The notes: a model not told the origin generated them from the letters alone. A DNA stretch of 64,000 bases from Sphingomonas panni (GCF_022664435.1 NZ_JAKREU010000008.1:97336-161335); one strand, 5' to 3'; numbered from the stretch's first letter, positions 45,101 to 53,179 are shown. Translations and numbers: made by a program.

Positions 45101-45388
45101 GGCCATGAGCGAGACTGACTTCGGTGCCGAGAAGGTGAGGTCGTACCCCGGCCGCCGACCCTCTCGTTGGTCGACCTTCTCTCCTGAAGGCAGCTCGCCA
45201 TGCAGTGCCTTCGCGAAAGCCTCTTGGCTGACCGCGCCGGTAAGGCCTGCCGTGGCGGCGCCTTCCCCGCCCCAAAGGCTGACGTCTCCAGCCTTCTCGT
45301 CGGTGTAATAATCACCTGCGACATAGTCGTCCTTGGTGAAATACTTCGCCGCGCCGGAGGCCGATTTCACGGTAGCGATCGAGTGCAT
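42128..45388 (-). CDS. MobF-family conjugative relaxase-helicase (TraA/TrwC type)
   Basis: 1086 aa. The N-terminal TrwC relaxase domain (about 1-300) has candidate catalytic tyrosines in KYFTKDDYVAGDYYTD (Y16, Y22, Y27, Y28) and metal-binding histidines in PQLHIHAILANL. The RecD-like SF1B helicase domain has Walker A GIAGAGKST near residue 495 and VIVVDETSMVSNQEM near 595. It nicks oriT, stays bound to the 5' end and unwinds the DNA. It lies 2 nt from the coupling-protein gene. I avoid a symbol because both traA and trwC are used for such proteins. Confidence 0.95.
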   Translation of the reverse strand: MHSIATVKSASGAAKYFTKDDYVAGDYYTDEKAGDVSLWGGEGAATAGLTGAVSQEAFAKALHGELPSGEKVDQREGRRPGYDLTFSAPKSVSLMAYVAGDKRILGPDGAHTKAVQQTLSWIEKNLAETRITKDGKTEAVKTGNLVYALFQHDTSRALDPQLHIHAILANLTKGPDGEWHALHADKIWANNTVIGAIYHAYLRNELEKLGYQLVATGKHGTFEIVGVPKDVLETFSQRREQILEKAAELGIVSPKGRDGVTVTTRDPKLNLEDRDGLVLDWMKDAAAAGWDGKALLEGAMNAAAKMEQRENAGAIGRSYNAIADAVKVARETVSGLMRSPDPLVDRGFVRMAQSAGQANAQLAVASAIRTLGQREAAFEKNQVAKKALDFNLKGVTIDHVEARIDQLTEKGKLLAGEIRSSAGMVAAVTTPESLRTEERILERVEAGKGTATPLVAPSEAPDRLQAASPHALNEGQLAAATLVVSSPDKIVAVQGIAGAGKSTMLQAVARVAESEGKSVLGLAFQNKMVADMKEGMARPDAIPNREMSVDQMQAAGVSAETIAHFIWHNEKHAINPNTPAAQARRDELKDTVIVVDETSMVSNQEMLKMLTIAEALGIERIALIGDRQQLLPIDAGKAFAMMQAAMIGMARMDENLRQQTDQLRTVAALANVGKAGQALKVLGDKVVEHQDPAARAAELWLDLSPEKRAETAIFASGRETRADINDAVQKGLRDEGTLKGDGLFVTVLQNINLTREELRYAQSYEKGQQLQIQEVIPELGLRRGVAEVRRTFANGRVEVVQNGRAIKFNPQRMDPMIGKDRMSLATLETIRIHEGDRIRWTDNDKDRGIFNASLGTITRIEDGKVTVQLANKDEVTLENGDRMMHRMDLAYALNMHMAQGVTTNDAIVAMRSFERNLSNQRLFNVAVTRVRFELTMVIDNLQKLDRQLDSNPGNKTASLETLGRLDIDGPGRHTKAADDALSAAAATLDRDDGQRIIFDASLTSADDLPPMGKSENDYSDPKQMERDGLALDRKDDEDRQKRPETRKDDELGMRPLDMDDLSSLPAMPGHGDQLPGLPQKNLSLDM

Positions 45389-45390
45389 CG

Positions 45391-47721
45391 TTACAGCCCG
45401 ATCCCGTCGTCTTCAGGGAAGGCGTCACGCGCTTCGCGGACGGACAGATCCTCCGGCCGCTCCGCGGTCGGTGTCGGATCGTCACGCAACCGTTCGTCGC
45501 TGCGCGCAGGGGCGCTGCGCCCATCCATGGACCGGGCCCGGTCGTCACGCTCATCATCGCTGGTCCGGCCGCGATCGGCCGGCGATCCCGCTTCGGTGCT
45601 GCTCACCACCGTCGCCTCCGACGATGGGCCGTCACGGGAGTTATCGACCTCCCCTTCGCTGGGCTGGGAGAGGATATTCGCGGCGAGATTGTTCGCGACG
45701 TTGGCCGGTTCTACCTCCTCCTCCGACAGTGCCAGCGACTCCCCACGCCCGCCGTCATCACCACCGCTGTTCGGCTTTCCACCACCTCCGCGACCAGACG
45801 CCGCAGGCGCGTCAGGATCGCGCGGTTTCCGCGGGACGAAACCTTCCGCGACCTTCGGGTAGTGCTCCCACTCGAGCTGGATGCGCGCGGCAGGGAAGCC
45901 GTCAGGAAATTTGACGAAGCCGTGCATGGATGGAAGGTTCGTAATGTCGTCTGGGATGACCAGCGGCTCGACCTGCTTCCGAGGCGTCAGGGTCGAGGCA
46001 TCGCGGGTGTTGTTGTAGCCGTAGCTATACCCCTCATCCATCTGCCGGATTTCACGGTTGCCGATGTATCTGGCGCACTGCTCCGCGGTATCGAGATCGG
46101 CCGCAGCCAGGATCAATTTGGTGCGCGCGAGCGACGACAGATTGCGGGCGTTTTCCTCGCCGTAGACCTGCACCAGCTTGTCGAAGGAGTGGAGCCCAAG
46201 GATCATCGCCCCGCCGAAATTTCGGGCGGTCTGCAGGCCGCTTTCGATCGCCGGGAGCCGGTGAAGGGCACCGAGCTCGTCAAACATGAACCACGTCCGC
46301 AGCGACCGGGTTTTCGGCATCGTCATGAGCGAGTGGATGGCGAGGTTCGACCACAGCGTGAGCAGCGCCCGGTTCATCTCGAGATCGGTGTAATTTGAGG
46401 TGATGAAGAGGATCGAACCGGGCTTCTTGTCGCCGGTCATCCAGTCCTTGATCGAGTAGGTGCGCCCCTCGTCGGGGAGGAAGCGCAGGACCTGCGCATT
46501 GGTGTTGAAGACGGCGCGGATCGACTCCGCCATGCGCGCGGCTTCAGGCGCCGTCAGAGGGTCTGCGATCGTCTTGGCTAGGTGCTTGTGAACCTGCTTC
46601 AGGTCGGCCGTCATGAGGTTGTCCGCCAGTGCCTGGTTCGTTGTCATTTTCTTCTCGATGAGCTTCATGCACATCTCGATGAACAGGGTCCGCGCGGCGA
46701 GCGCCCAGAAGGGCTCGGAGGAGCCGCCATCGGACGGAATGAGGGCGGCGGCAGCGGCCGTGAACTCGCTGTAGGTCCGGCAGTCGTTGAAGATCGACCA
46801 GGCCGGGCAGCGCGCGTCCATCGGGTTCAGGATCGTGTCCCGTTCGGGGTCGTAGAACGCCTCGACATAAGCCCCTGTCAGATCGAACACGACGGCGCTG
46901 TCTTGGCGCTGCCGGATCTGTGCGATGGTCTTGCGGAGGGCGGTCGTCTTACCGGCGCCGGTCGTGCCGAGAAGCAGGGAATGGGACTGCTCAAGGCGGT
47001 GCGGGTAGGGGATGCCCGCGATCGTGTACGGATGGTGGATGCCTCCCGCTTTGCGGGCTCCAAACGGCAGCTTCAGGACCTGCTCCGGCGTCTTGTTCGG
47101 GAACAGGCTTTGAGCCTCTTTCACGAACTCGATTTTGTTGTGCTGGACGATCTCGGCATAGAGGACATCGCGCTCGACCAGCATGGCTCCGCGCTCGTGA
47201 CGCTCCTGAACCATTGCCTTGCCGCGCCGCTTGGAAAAGTCGACGTACCAGATGGCAAGGGGCACGGTGACGCAGGACGCGATCATGGCCGATCCGATCA
47301 CCCCGCGGACGGCTTTCGTCCAAGCCCGAGCGACTTCCGGAACGTAGGGCACATAGCCCATGATCGTGCGGTGCAGACTGTTGTCGGGCATCCGCAAATC
47401 GACCTGCTTCAGGTTGTCCAGGGCGACCCAATTCCAGAGACCCGCTAGAACCCGCATGCAGATCAGCTGGACGTTGTTTTCATCGAGGGTGATGGACAGG
47501 ATAATGACGTAGGCGAGAGCGAACACGCCGAGCCACATCAGGATCGGCAATTTGGCCCCCTGCAGCCACATCAGCACCTGAGTGTTTAGGAGCTGCGAAC
47601 CACGCGTGAAGTTGCCCGAATTGCGGGGGAGTTCGCCTCGCGCCGAGTGGTGTTCCTGAGGGATAGGACGGCCGTCATTGCGGATGTCACGCCGCATGGC
47701 CTTGGGGTCATCGCGCGCCAT
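45391..47721 (-). CDS. Type IV coupling protein (TrwB/TraD)
   Basis: 776 aa. Membrane segments lie near residues 57-75 and 144-165. Walker A LLLGTTGAGKTT is near 250-262, Walker B TWFMFDELGALHRLP near 477, and the C-terminal tail is disordered and acidic. It is the hexameric pump that links the relaxosome to the type IV secretion channel. The start overlaps the end of the small ribbon-helix-helix gene, so trwA-trwB-trwC order is kept, as in R388. No type IV secretion (virB-like) genes are in the window. Confidence 0.94.
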   Translation of the reverse strand: MARDDPKAMRRDIRNDGRPIPQEHHSARGELPRNSGNFTRGSQLLNTQVLMWLQGAKLPILMWLGVFALAYVIILSITLDENNVQLICMRVLAGLWNWVALDNLKQVDLRMPDNSLHRTIMGYVPYVPEVARAWTKAVRGVIGSAMIASCVTVPLAIWYVDFSKRRGKAMVQERHERGAMLVERDVLYAEIVQHNKIEFVKEAQSLFPNKTPEQVLKLPFGARKAGGIHHPYTIAGIPYPHRLEQSHSLLLGTTGAGKTTALRKTIAQIRQRQDSAVVFDLTGAYVEAFYDPERDTILNPMDARCPAWSIFNDCRTYSEFTAAAAALIPSDGGSSEPFWALAARTLFIEMCMKLIEKKMTTNQALADNLMTADLKQVHKHLAKTIADPLTAPEAARMAESIRAVFNTNAQVLRFLPDEGRTYSIKDWMTGDKKPGSILFITSNYTDLEMNRALLTLWSNLAIHSLMTMPKTRSLRTWFMFDELGALHRLPAIESGLQTARNFGGAMILGLHSFDKLVQVYGEENARNLSSLARTKLILAAADLDTAEQCARYIGNREIRQMDEGYSYGYNNTRDASTLTPRKQVEPLVIPDDITNLPSMHGFVKFPDGFPAARIQLEWEHYPKVAEGFVPRKPRDPDAPAASGRGGGGKPNSGGDDGGRGESLALSEEEVEPANVANNLAANILSQPSEGEVDNSRDGPSSEATVVSSTEAGSPADRGRTSDDERDDRARSMDGRSAPARSDERLRDDPTPTAERPEDLSVREARDAFPEDDGIGL

Positions 47722-47998
47722 GATACTGCTCCATCCGAAGGTCAGTCTGGGCGATCAAATGGTCGCGCAATTCGGGGTGGTTTTCGCGAATGATCGCGTC
47801 GAGCGCGATCTGCGTATATTCGGTCACGCGCATGTGGCGGAGCTGGCTGTCGTCGGCACGCTTCGCACCGGCGACGAATTGCTCGATCGCCAATCGGATC
47901 ACGTCTGACGTGCTGCGATTTTGGCGTGCCGCTACCGCATCGACCTGGTCACGTAGATCCCGCGGGATCCGGACCGTGCAGTGTGTTTTGGTACTCAA
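47708..47998 (-). CDS. TrwA-like ribbon-helix-helix relaxosome protein
   Basis: 96 aa. The N-terminal ribbon-helix-helix TVRIPRDLRDQVDAVAARQN continues NRSTSDVIRLAIEQFV, and a helical C-terminal part follows. It is first in the operon before the coupling protein and relaxase. TrwA proteins bind oriT, repress this operon and stimulate TrwC. The adjacent upstream region has repeated GTGCCACA/GTAACAC motifs it may bind. Confidence 0.82.
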   Translation of the reverse strand: MSTKTHCTVRIPRDLRDQVDAVAARQNRSTSDVIRLAIEQFVAGAKRADDSQLRHMRVTEYTQIALDAIIRENHPELRDHLIAQTDLRMEQYHGAR

Positions 47999-48098
47999 GA
48001 ACCAGCTCCCTAGCAGGGGGGCTGGTGGGCACTCCGTGGTGTAGTTTTTAGCGGGTCTTCAATGCTCATTCAAGCCGCTCGTTGATTTGCGCCTCGAA

Positions 48099-48190
48099 AT
48101 CGTGCCACATCGTAACACGCAAAAAGCGCGGTTTTCTGCGGTTTTCTGAGTGTGTTACGTTGTGCCACAAAGCGTAACACATTGTGACCC
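48099..48190. other. Probable origin of transfer (oriT) and transfer-operon operator
   Basis: This lies in the 530-bp gene-free region upstream of the trwA-like gene. A perfect 9-bp inverted repeat TGTGTTACG / CGTAACACA (48151-48159 / 48173-48181) encloses the odd palindrome TTGTG-C-CACAA (48160-48170). The GTGCCACA-n-GTAACAC unit occurs twice as a direct repeat (from 48102 and 48162), and GCGGTTTTCT is repeated in tandem (48128-48147). An inverted repeat plus direct repeats beside trwA-B-C-like genes is typical of MobF oriTs. The nic site itself cannot be placed with certainty. Confidence 0.6.
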
Positions 48191-48528
48191 TCATTCGTCA
48201 TCTGCTAACCTGTTGAAATTGCTCGGGAAAAGGCAAGCGAAGCTTGCGTAGGGTGTGCTCTACTGTAGTCCCGATTCCTTCGTATTGCTCTGGCTGTTCC
48301 GGTCCGTCGAGACGGCTCGGGATCGCCTCGGTTTTCCGCCGGGATCCAATCCGCCGCTAGGCGGAAAGCAGCTGCCTGAAGGGCGCTGCGCGCCGGGCGT
48401 ATGGTCCTCTTGTAGGGGGATAGCCAAGGGTTTCGCTCCATGGTCGTTCGAGTGGCTTCCTGTGCGATCCATAGGCGGCTATATCGGTCCCGTTCAGAGC
48501 CGATAAGCCGTACCGAAAAGGACACTTT

Positions 48529-48753
48529 ATGGCGAAGTCACTGGACGCTGAAATGGCCGCGATCGCGGCCGACGAACGCAAGCTCGCCGAGCGCCGTCAG
48601 GCGCATCAGGCGAAGGTGCGGGAGGCGGCTGTCGGAGCAGTCGAGAAGGCAGGGCTGTTCAAGGTCCCGCTCGATCGACTGGAGGGGCTGATGAAGGCGG
48701 TGAAGACGCTGGGCGTCGACGAGGTTGAGAAGCGGCTCATGGCGCAAGCCTGA
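48529..48753 (+). CDS. Small charged helical protein next to oriT
   Basis: 74 aa, MAKSLDAEMAAIAADERKLA..., a predicted coiled-coil N-terminal half then LFKVPLDRLEGLMKAVKTLG. It is a plus-strand gene pointing away from the relaxase operon, with AAGGAC upstream. The size and charge recall small mobilisation accessory proteins (TraC/MobC-like), but I cannot assign it. Between oriT and this gene lies a small hairpin TCCGCC-GCTA-GGCGGA (48350-48365). Confidence 0.65.
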   Translation: MAKSLDAEMAAIAADERKLAERRQAHQAKVREAAVGAVEKAGLFKVPLDRLEGLMKAVKTLGVDEVEKRLMAQA

Positions 48754-48862
48754 GCCGGTTCGAGGCCGATGGTCACGGCGATGGCCGCATGGGGCTGCTA
48801 CCTCATGCGGCCATTCTGTTTTCTGGTCAGGACGCGGCGCAGCCGGCTTGAGGTTGGCAGGC

Positions 48863-48900
48863 AAAAAAAGGGACGCGCCAGCCGATAGGCTGGGCGTCCC
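48863..48900 (-). terminator. Intrinsic terminator for the leftward hypothetical gene
   Basis: On the minus strand a GC-rich stem (GGGACGC with CCAGCC pairing to GGCTGG with GCGTCCC, one bulged base, GATA-type loop) is followed by seven Ts. It lies 32 nt beyond the stop of the gene ending at 48932. Confidence 0.8.
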
Positions 48901-48931
48901 TGCGGGTCGCTGAGCGTGGCTCGCTTGGCCG

Positions 48932-49513
48932 TCAGGCCCATGCGAGGTGGTATTCTCCCTCGACCGGCTTCAGCGCCGCCATGGTGGTCAGCGCTTCGAC
49001 GTATCGAGACATCTGGGGATCCTCGTCGAGCCGTCGCCGGATGCGCGGATCCATGAGCCGCTGTCGGAGCTGCGACAGCGGGATCGCGCCGCACGATTCC
49101 TCGTCCAGACCGAGGCTGGCGAGAAGGGCGAAGGCGTTCCCGTTGGCGACCTCCAATTCGGGTGCGCCATCGGGATTGAGGCCAAGGCCGAGCCGCAGAT
49201 CGCCGGTCGGTTCCTGTTGCCAGACGCGGACGCGGCGTGCCCGGAACTGGGCCTCGTCGATGACGGCAATAACGGCCGGATCGTGGTCGAAGCAGCGCGC
49301 GATTGAGGCGAGCGCGAGAGGGCACACCCGGACCTCGATCTCGAACGACCCGGAGGCTGGTTCACCGTGGATCGGGATGACCATCGGAGCCCCGGTCCGG
49401 CCGCTATGCTCGTCGACAAGATCGCGGAGCGCGCCGAGCTGGTCGGGAGTGATAACGGCGGGTGAGGGCGACAGGACATTGTGGCCGTCGTCGACGCGGA
49501 ACGTGATGGTCAT
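48932..49513 (-). CDS. Hypothetical protein (193 aa)
   Basis: Starts at ATG 49513 with AAGGAGG upstream. Soluble and acidic. N-terminal MTITFRVDDGHNVLSPSPAV, central FDHDPAVIAVIDEAQFRAR, and a helical C-terminus rich in LRQRLMDPRIRRRLDED. No family recognised. First of three small leftward genes that each have the same style of Shine-Dalgarno and a shared intergenic repeat in front. Confidence 0.6.
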   Translation of the reverse strand: MTITFRVDDGHNVLSPSPAVITPDQLGALRDLVDEHSGRTGAPMVIPIHGEPASGSFEIEVRVCPLALASIARCFDHDPAVIAVIDEAQFRARRVRVWQQEPTGDLRLGLGLNPDGAPELEVANGNAFALLASLGLDEESCGAIPLSQLRQRLMDPRIRRRLDEDPQMSRYVEALTTMAALKPVEGEYHLAWA

Positions 49514-49639
49514 CTCGACCTCCTTCGTTGAAACCGCTTCTCCCTTTCTCTCTCCTCTCCGGCGACGATCCCGGCCCCCTGAGACTGGGCGCGAGCAATG
49601 TGTCAGCGTGCGTGCTGGAGAATGGTTTTATGAGCGCGT

Positions 49640-49740
49640 CAGCAGCGCCAGGGCGGGCTCGATGCCCGCACTGGCGCTTCCCGGCCGAGGCGTAGCAAGG
49701 GCGGCCCGAAGGGGCCGCTCCGCAGCGAGCGAGCCGGGTA
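49640..49740. repeat. Intergenic repeat element, partial copy C
   Basis: About 100 bp matching the right part of copies A and B, including the hairpin GCGCCAG-GGCGGGC / GCCCGC-ACTGGCGC and CCGGCCGAGGCGTAGCAAGG. It lies in the 318-bp gap (49514-49831) between two leftward genes, which contains no convincing gene. Confidence 0.8.
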
Positions 49741-49831
49741 GGGCGCGCGGATCGCAGACAGGAAAAAGGCCGCCCGGATCACCGAGCGGCCTGTTGGAAT
49801 GGCAACCGGAGAGCGTCGCCGCCCGGCCAAG

Positions 49832-50086
49832 TTACTTGAGGAAGTTGCTCCAGATGGCGGCAGCGCCGAGCAGCGCGAGCAGTGCTGTCTGCACGCCGAA
49901 CCAGATGGTCAGCGTCGAGCGCGTCGTCTCGATCTTGCTGTCGATGCCCGTCAGCTTCGCCTCGAGCGCCTTGTTTGCCTGACCGACTGCCACGTCCACG
50001 TGCTCCTCGATCGCTGCCACTACGGCAGCCGCCTTGTCGTCCTCGACATTAGCGTCCTTCAGAGCACGAAACAACAGAACCTGCAT
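49832..50086 (-). CDS. Small coiled-coil protein with C-terminal membrane anchor
   Basis: 84 aa from ATG 50086, chosen because AGGAGG is 7 nt upstream; an ATG at 50092 would be too close. Helical body (DDKAAAVVAAIEEHVDVAVG...) then a membrane segment STLTIWFGVQTALLALLGAA at the C-terminus. It resembles DUF1640-like coiled-coil proteins in layout. Function unknown. Confidence 0.65.
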   Translation of the reverse strand: MQVLLFRALKDANVEDDKAAAVVAAIEEHVDVAVGQANKALEAKLTGIDSKIETTRSTLTIWFGVQTALLALLGAAAIWSNFLK

Positions 50087-50097
50087 AACCATTCCTC

Positions 50098-50393
50098 CTT
50101 TGTCTTCATGACGGAGATCACGCGTCGGTCGGGGTGGCGAGGGTCAAGGACCGCGTAGCGGCCGCGGCAGCGGCGGTGGGGGTCACGATTTTGCGTAGCA
50201 AAATGGTGGGGCCCCGCCGTCCTTGAGGCTCGCCGCACCGGCCGACAGACTGGGACGACTTGAGATAGAGGGTTTACCCCGCGGCAGCAGCGCCAGGGCG
50301 GGCTCGATGCCCGCACTGGCGCTTCCCCGGCCGAGGCGTAGCAAGGGCAGGCCGAAGGACCTGACCGATGCGAGCGAGCCGGGTGACGGCCGG
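50098..50393. repeat. Intergenic repeat element, copy A
   Basis: About 295 bp repeated with high identity at 50742-51030. It includes the shared GGTCGGGGTGGCGAGGGTC and a perfect hairpin ATTTTGC-GTA-GCAAAAT (50188-50204). The large GCGCCAG...CTGGCGC hairpin and the GGCCGAGGCGTAGCAAGG tail follow. It fills the gap between two leftward genes, starting just upstream of one and ending 10 bp beyond the stop of the other. Confidence 0.9.
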
Positions 50394-50403
50394 GCCTTGA
50401 GCC

Positions 50404-50736
50404 TCACCCCGGGGAGGGGCTTGCCGCGAGGATCATCAGCGCCGCTTCGTCGGTGCGGCCCTGTGCGATGATGATCCCGCGCGCGTTCCCACGCGCTGCC
50501 TCGGCGGCTATGCCCTCGGCGATCTGATGCGCCTCGTCGAACTCCCCGGAGCAGTCGTCATCGATCACCATCTCCTCCAGCTCGTGATCGAAGCGTCCCG
50601 TGTATCGGCCGGCCCATCCGTCACGCTCCCGGAGCGCGTCTTCCAGTCGCTGGATCGTCCGGAACCCGTGGCGCTGAGCGGCCAGATAGCCGGCTTCGTG
50701 CGTGGCGTAGCTACGCTGCGTGTTGATGCTGTTCAT
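50404..50736 (-). CDS. Hypothetical protein (110 aa)
   Basis: Starts at ATG 50736 with AAGGAGACGG upstream. Soluble: MNSINTQRSYATHEAGYLAA, an acidic middle (FDHELEEMVIDDDCSGEFDE) and an Ala-rich C-terminus. No family recognised. It is sandwiched between repeat copies A and B. Confidence 0.55.
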   Translation of the reverse strand: MNSINTQRSYATHEAGYLAAQRHGFRTIQRLEDALRERDGWAGRYTGRFDHELEEMVIDDDCSGEFDEAHQIAEGIAAEAARGNARGIIIAQGRTDEAALMILAASPSPG

Positions 50737-50741
50737 GACCG

Positions 50742-51030
50742 TCTCCTTCGTCTTGATGACGGTGTCCTCGCGTCGGTCGGGGTGGCGAGGGTCAAGGACC
50801 GCGTAGCGGCCGCGTCAGCGGCGGTGGGGGTCACGATTTTGCGTAGCAAAATGGTGGGGCCCCGCCGTCCTTGAGGCTCGTCACCCCGGCCGACAAACTG
50901 GGACGACTTGAGAGAGAGTTTTTCCCGCGGCAGCAGCGACGGGGCGGGCTCAATGCCCGCTCCGGCGCTTCCCCGGCCGAGGCGTAGCAAGGGGAGGCCG
51001 AAGGGCCGGACCGAAGCGAGCGAGCGGGGC
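50742..51030. repeat. Intergenic repeat element, copy B
   Basis: Second long copy of the element, with the same order of blocks as copy A, including the ATTTTGC-GTA-GCAAAAT hairpin (50836-50852). Differences are scattered substitutions and small indels. It starts just upstream of the 110-aa gene. Confidence 0.9.
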
Positions 51031-51260
51031 GGGGGCGGGGTTGTCCACGGCTGACCCGAAACCCCTTTCAGCGGGAAGACGGTCGCCAATATGGCGGTGG
51101 CAGATCCCGGGTGCCGCTCGCCAGCTGGCCGGGCCGTCATCCCCCGGTCAGCCGTGGACGCTGCGGCTTTAGCGCGCAGATCCTAACAACATGCGGTTGA
51201 GCCGCGAACACGCGCTGCCGGCGCTGCGGGCGTGCGGCAGCGCCTTACCGGAAGGGGGAA

Positions 51261-51363
51261 GGTGACCGGGCGCGCGCTGACCAGGCGCGGCCCGACGGGG
51301 CCGTGCCAAGGCAGTGCGCGCCCGGTCACCTGGCGTGGGGGAAACCAGTAGGGTTTCCCCCAC
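51261..51363. repeat. Two strong inverted repeats in a gene-free stretch
   Basis: GGTGACCGGGCGCGC (51261-51275) pairs perfectly with GCGCGCCCGGTCACC (51316-51330), and the interval can fold further. Right after it GTGGGGGAAACC (51335-51346) pairs perfectly with GGTTTCCCCCAC (51352-51363) over a 5-nt loop. They lie in 51031-51480, where I see no gene. A terminator for the gene ending at 51481, a single-strand initiation site or another replication element are possible. Confidence 0.7.
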
Positions 51364-51480
51364 AAAGCGACGGTGGCGAAAAGGGGCCAGCGCCGGGGAT
51401 TTCTCGTCGCTGGCCTAGTCATTCCTGCCAAGGAAAGGGGATGGGCGGCGCGTAGGGGGAAAGCGCGCCGCCCGATGGGT

Positions 51481-52647
51481 TCAACCGAACGCGGCGCGCT
51501 TGGTTGCGACGGGGGCGGGGGCCTGTCCGTCGATCCGGAAAGCGTGGGTCGGGATGCGGGCGGTTTTCAGCACCTGCAACAGGTTGGATTGCAGCCCGGA
51601 CCCCTGACAGACGATTGCCTCGACCGGGTTAAGGGCGGCAAGCTGTTCGTTACGAACGAAGCCCGCGCGCTTGCCATAGCGGCCCGTCTGCGGGGTGAAG
51701 GCAACAACCGTGACGCCTCGGCTTGCGGCCCATGCTGCGGCGATAGCATCGCATCCCTTGCGCTGCGCGGTCGTGCACAAGGTCATGTGCGGAACGCGCG
51801 CCTTGATGGCGTCGAGCCGGTCCCAAAGCTGTTGCCAGTCGTGCCACTCTGCGCCGCCCGAAAAGACGACAAGCGGGCCGGTGGGGTTGCGCTTCTCGCG
51901 GTGGTCCTGCGCGCGCGCTTTGAGGAAGTCGATTGCCGCGATCTGGCTTGCGGTGCCTCCGCTCGAAACCTTCGATCCGCGCGCCGGGGACCATGGGTGG
52001 CCGGTCTGCGCGCGGTAACAATCGGCGGCATAATCGCGCATACACTCGATGGCGGCGCGCTGTTCCGTCTTGGTCTGGGCGCGGAGTTGCAATTCCTCCA
52101 TCTCGACCGCGTAAATCTCCGACGGGTCATAGCGGCGGGTCATCTCGCCAAGGTCGGCGCAAAGCCGGTCTTCCTCGCGTTCCAGCTTCTGCGCCTCGTA
52201 GTGGAACGAGTTGACGAAGCCCCATGCGATCGCCTGCGCGCTCGCCTCTAGGCGAGTGTCGCGGAACAGGTCGAAAAGGGTCGCCATGATCGCCGCGCAA
52301 TCGTGTTGCGCCTCGATCGGCTCGGGCATGTCCAGTTCCTGCCGCTCGCCCCCCATTTCGACGATGGAAAGCGCGCCAACGTCGCCGAACGCGTCCTGAA
52401 AATTGGTCGTCGCGGTCGCCTCGGCGTAGCTCTCCGCGATCTCGTCGGCCGCATCGGTCGCCGTCGCGCTGTGCTCGGCGTTATCGTCGGCGGGGTGGCA
52501 ATCGTTGGTGTCCGTGCGCGCGGCGTTCGCCCGGCGCGTCGCCCATCCCTTGCGGGCGGCGTCTGCGCGGGTGGTGTCGCTCGTTGCGAGGGCTTCGCCC
52601 ATGGCGGCAAAGCTGCTAAAGCGCTGCGAGGTCGTTTCCTTGGTCAT
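51481..52647 (-). CDS. DUF2493 (SLOG-superfamily) protein
   Basis: 388 aa from ATG 52647, with AAGGATTG upstream; a longer frame to 52698 is less likely. The N-terminal half is helical and low in conservation. The C-terminal part (about 260-370) is a DUF2493 Rossmann-like domain: PLVVFSGGAEWHDWQQLWDR, HMTLCTTAQRKGCDAIAAAW, GVTVVAFTPQTGRYGKRAG, then VEAIVCQGSGLQSNLLQVLK. SLOG folds bind nucleotides or nucleotide-derived ligands. Such genes are common on conjugative plasmids of this group; the role is unknown. Confidence 0.78.
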   Translation of the reverse strand: MTKETTSQRFSSFAAMGEALATSDTTRADAARKGWATRRANAARTDTNDCHPADDNAEHSATATDAADEIAESYAEATATTNFQDAFGDVGALSIVEMGGERQELDMPEPIEAQHDCAAIMATLFDLFRDTRLEASAQAIAWGFVNSFHYEAQKLEREEDRLCADLGEMTRRYDPSEIYAVEMEELQLRAQTKTEQRAAIECMRDYAADCYRAQTGHPWSPARGSKVSSGGTASQIAAIDFLKARAQDHREKRNPTGPLVVFSGGAEWHDWQQLWDRLDAIKARVPHMTLCTTAQRKGCDAIAAAWAASRGVTVVAFTPQTGRYGKRAGFVRNEQLAALNPVEAIVCQGSGLQSNLLQVLKTARIPTHAFRIDGQAPAPVATKRAAFG

Positions 52648-52723
52648 GGCGTCAATCCTTGGCAATTGGTGGCGGCTAGGGTCGGGGGAGGGTTGCACCC
52701 CTCTCCCCGCCCGTCTGGCTGGC

Positions 52724-53179
52724 TTAGAAGGCCGGGACGTAGTCGTCGGCGGTCTGGTCGTCGCTCACGCGGCCATCGGCGGTCGCGTTGCCTGCGAAGT
52801 CGTCGGCGTTGTTGGTGCGGCTGCGGCGACCGGTCCGGCTGCCGTCGAGGTTCTCGCGCCGCGGGGCGGGGCGGTTCCAGACGACGCGATAGCCTTCCTC
52901 GACGTCGCCAAAGAGCATGATCTGGAGGGGTTCGGGGAGGCTCGGGTCGTCCAGCTTGCCCTGATAGAAGCTCTCGCCGCTGCTGTTGCTGGTCATTTCC
53001 CAAAGCGCGCCGATCTGAACCCAACGCTTCGCGACGTTCAGGACCATGATCTCGAAGGCGGGCGCGCGCTCGTTGTTGCTCTCGACCGGGCGGAGACCCA
53101 AGCGAGCGAGGTCGATCGTGGCGGTTGCGACCGAACCGAGCAGCTGACCATTGACCGACTTGAAGGAACCGATGTTCAT
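52724..53179 (-). CDS. DUF736-family protein
   Basis: 151 aa. MNIGSFKSVNGQLLGSVATATI opens the typical DUF736 beta-rich domain, with RAPAFEIMVLNVAKRWVQIGALWEMTSN in parts, then a disordered C-terminal tail (about 105-151) rich in Arg/Asn/Asp. DUF736 proteins are frequent in conjugative elements of Alphaproteobacteria; no function is established. It is first of a two-gene leftward unit with the DUF2493 gene. Confidence 0.78.
   Translation of the reverse strand: MNIGSFKSVNGQLLGSVATATIDLARLGLRPVESNNERAPAFEIMVLNVAKRWVQIGALWEMTSNSSGESFYQGKLDDPSLPEPLQIMLFGDVEEGYRVVWNRPAPRRENLDGSRTGRRSRTNNADDFAGNATADGRVSDDQTADDYVPAF

Noticed and set aside
48205..48525. A 106-codon minus-strand frame between oriT and the small plus-strand gene
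   Set aside because: No Shine-Dalgarno, Arg/Ser-rich composition, and overlap with hairpins; no recognisable domain.
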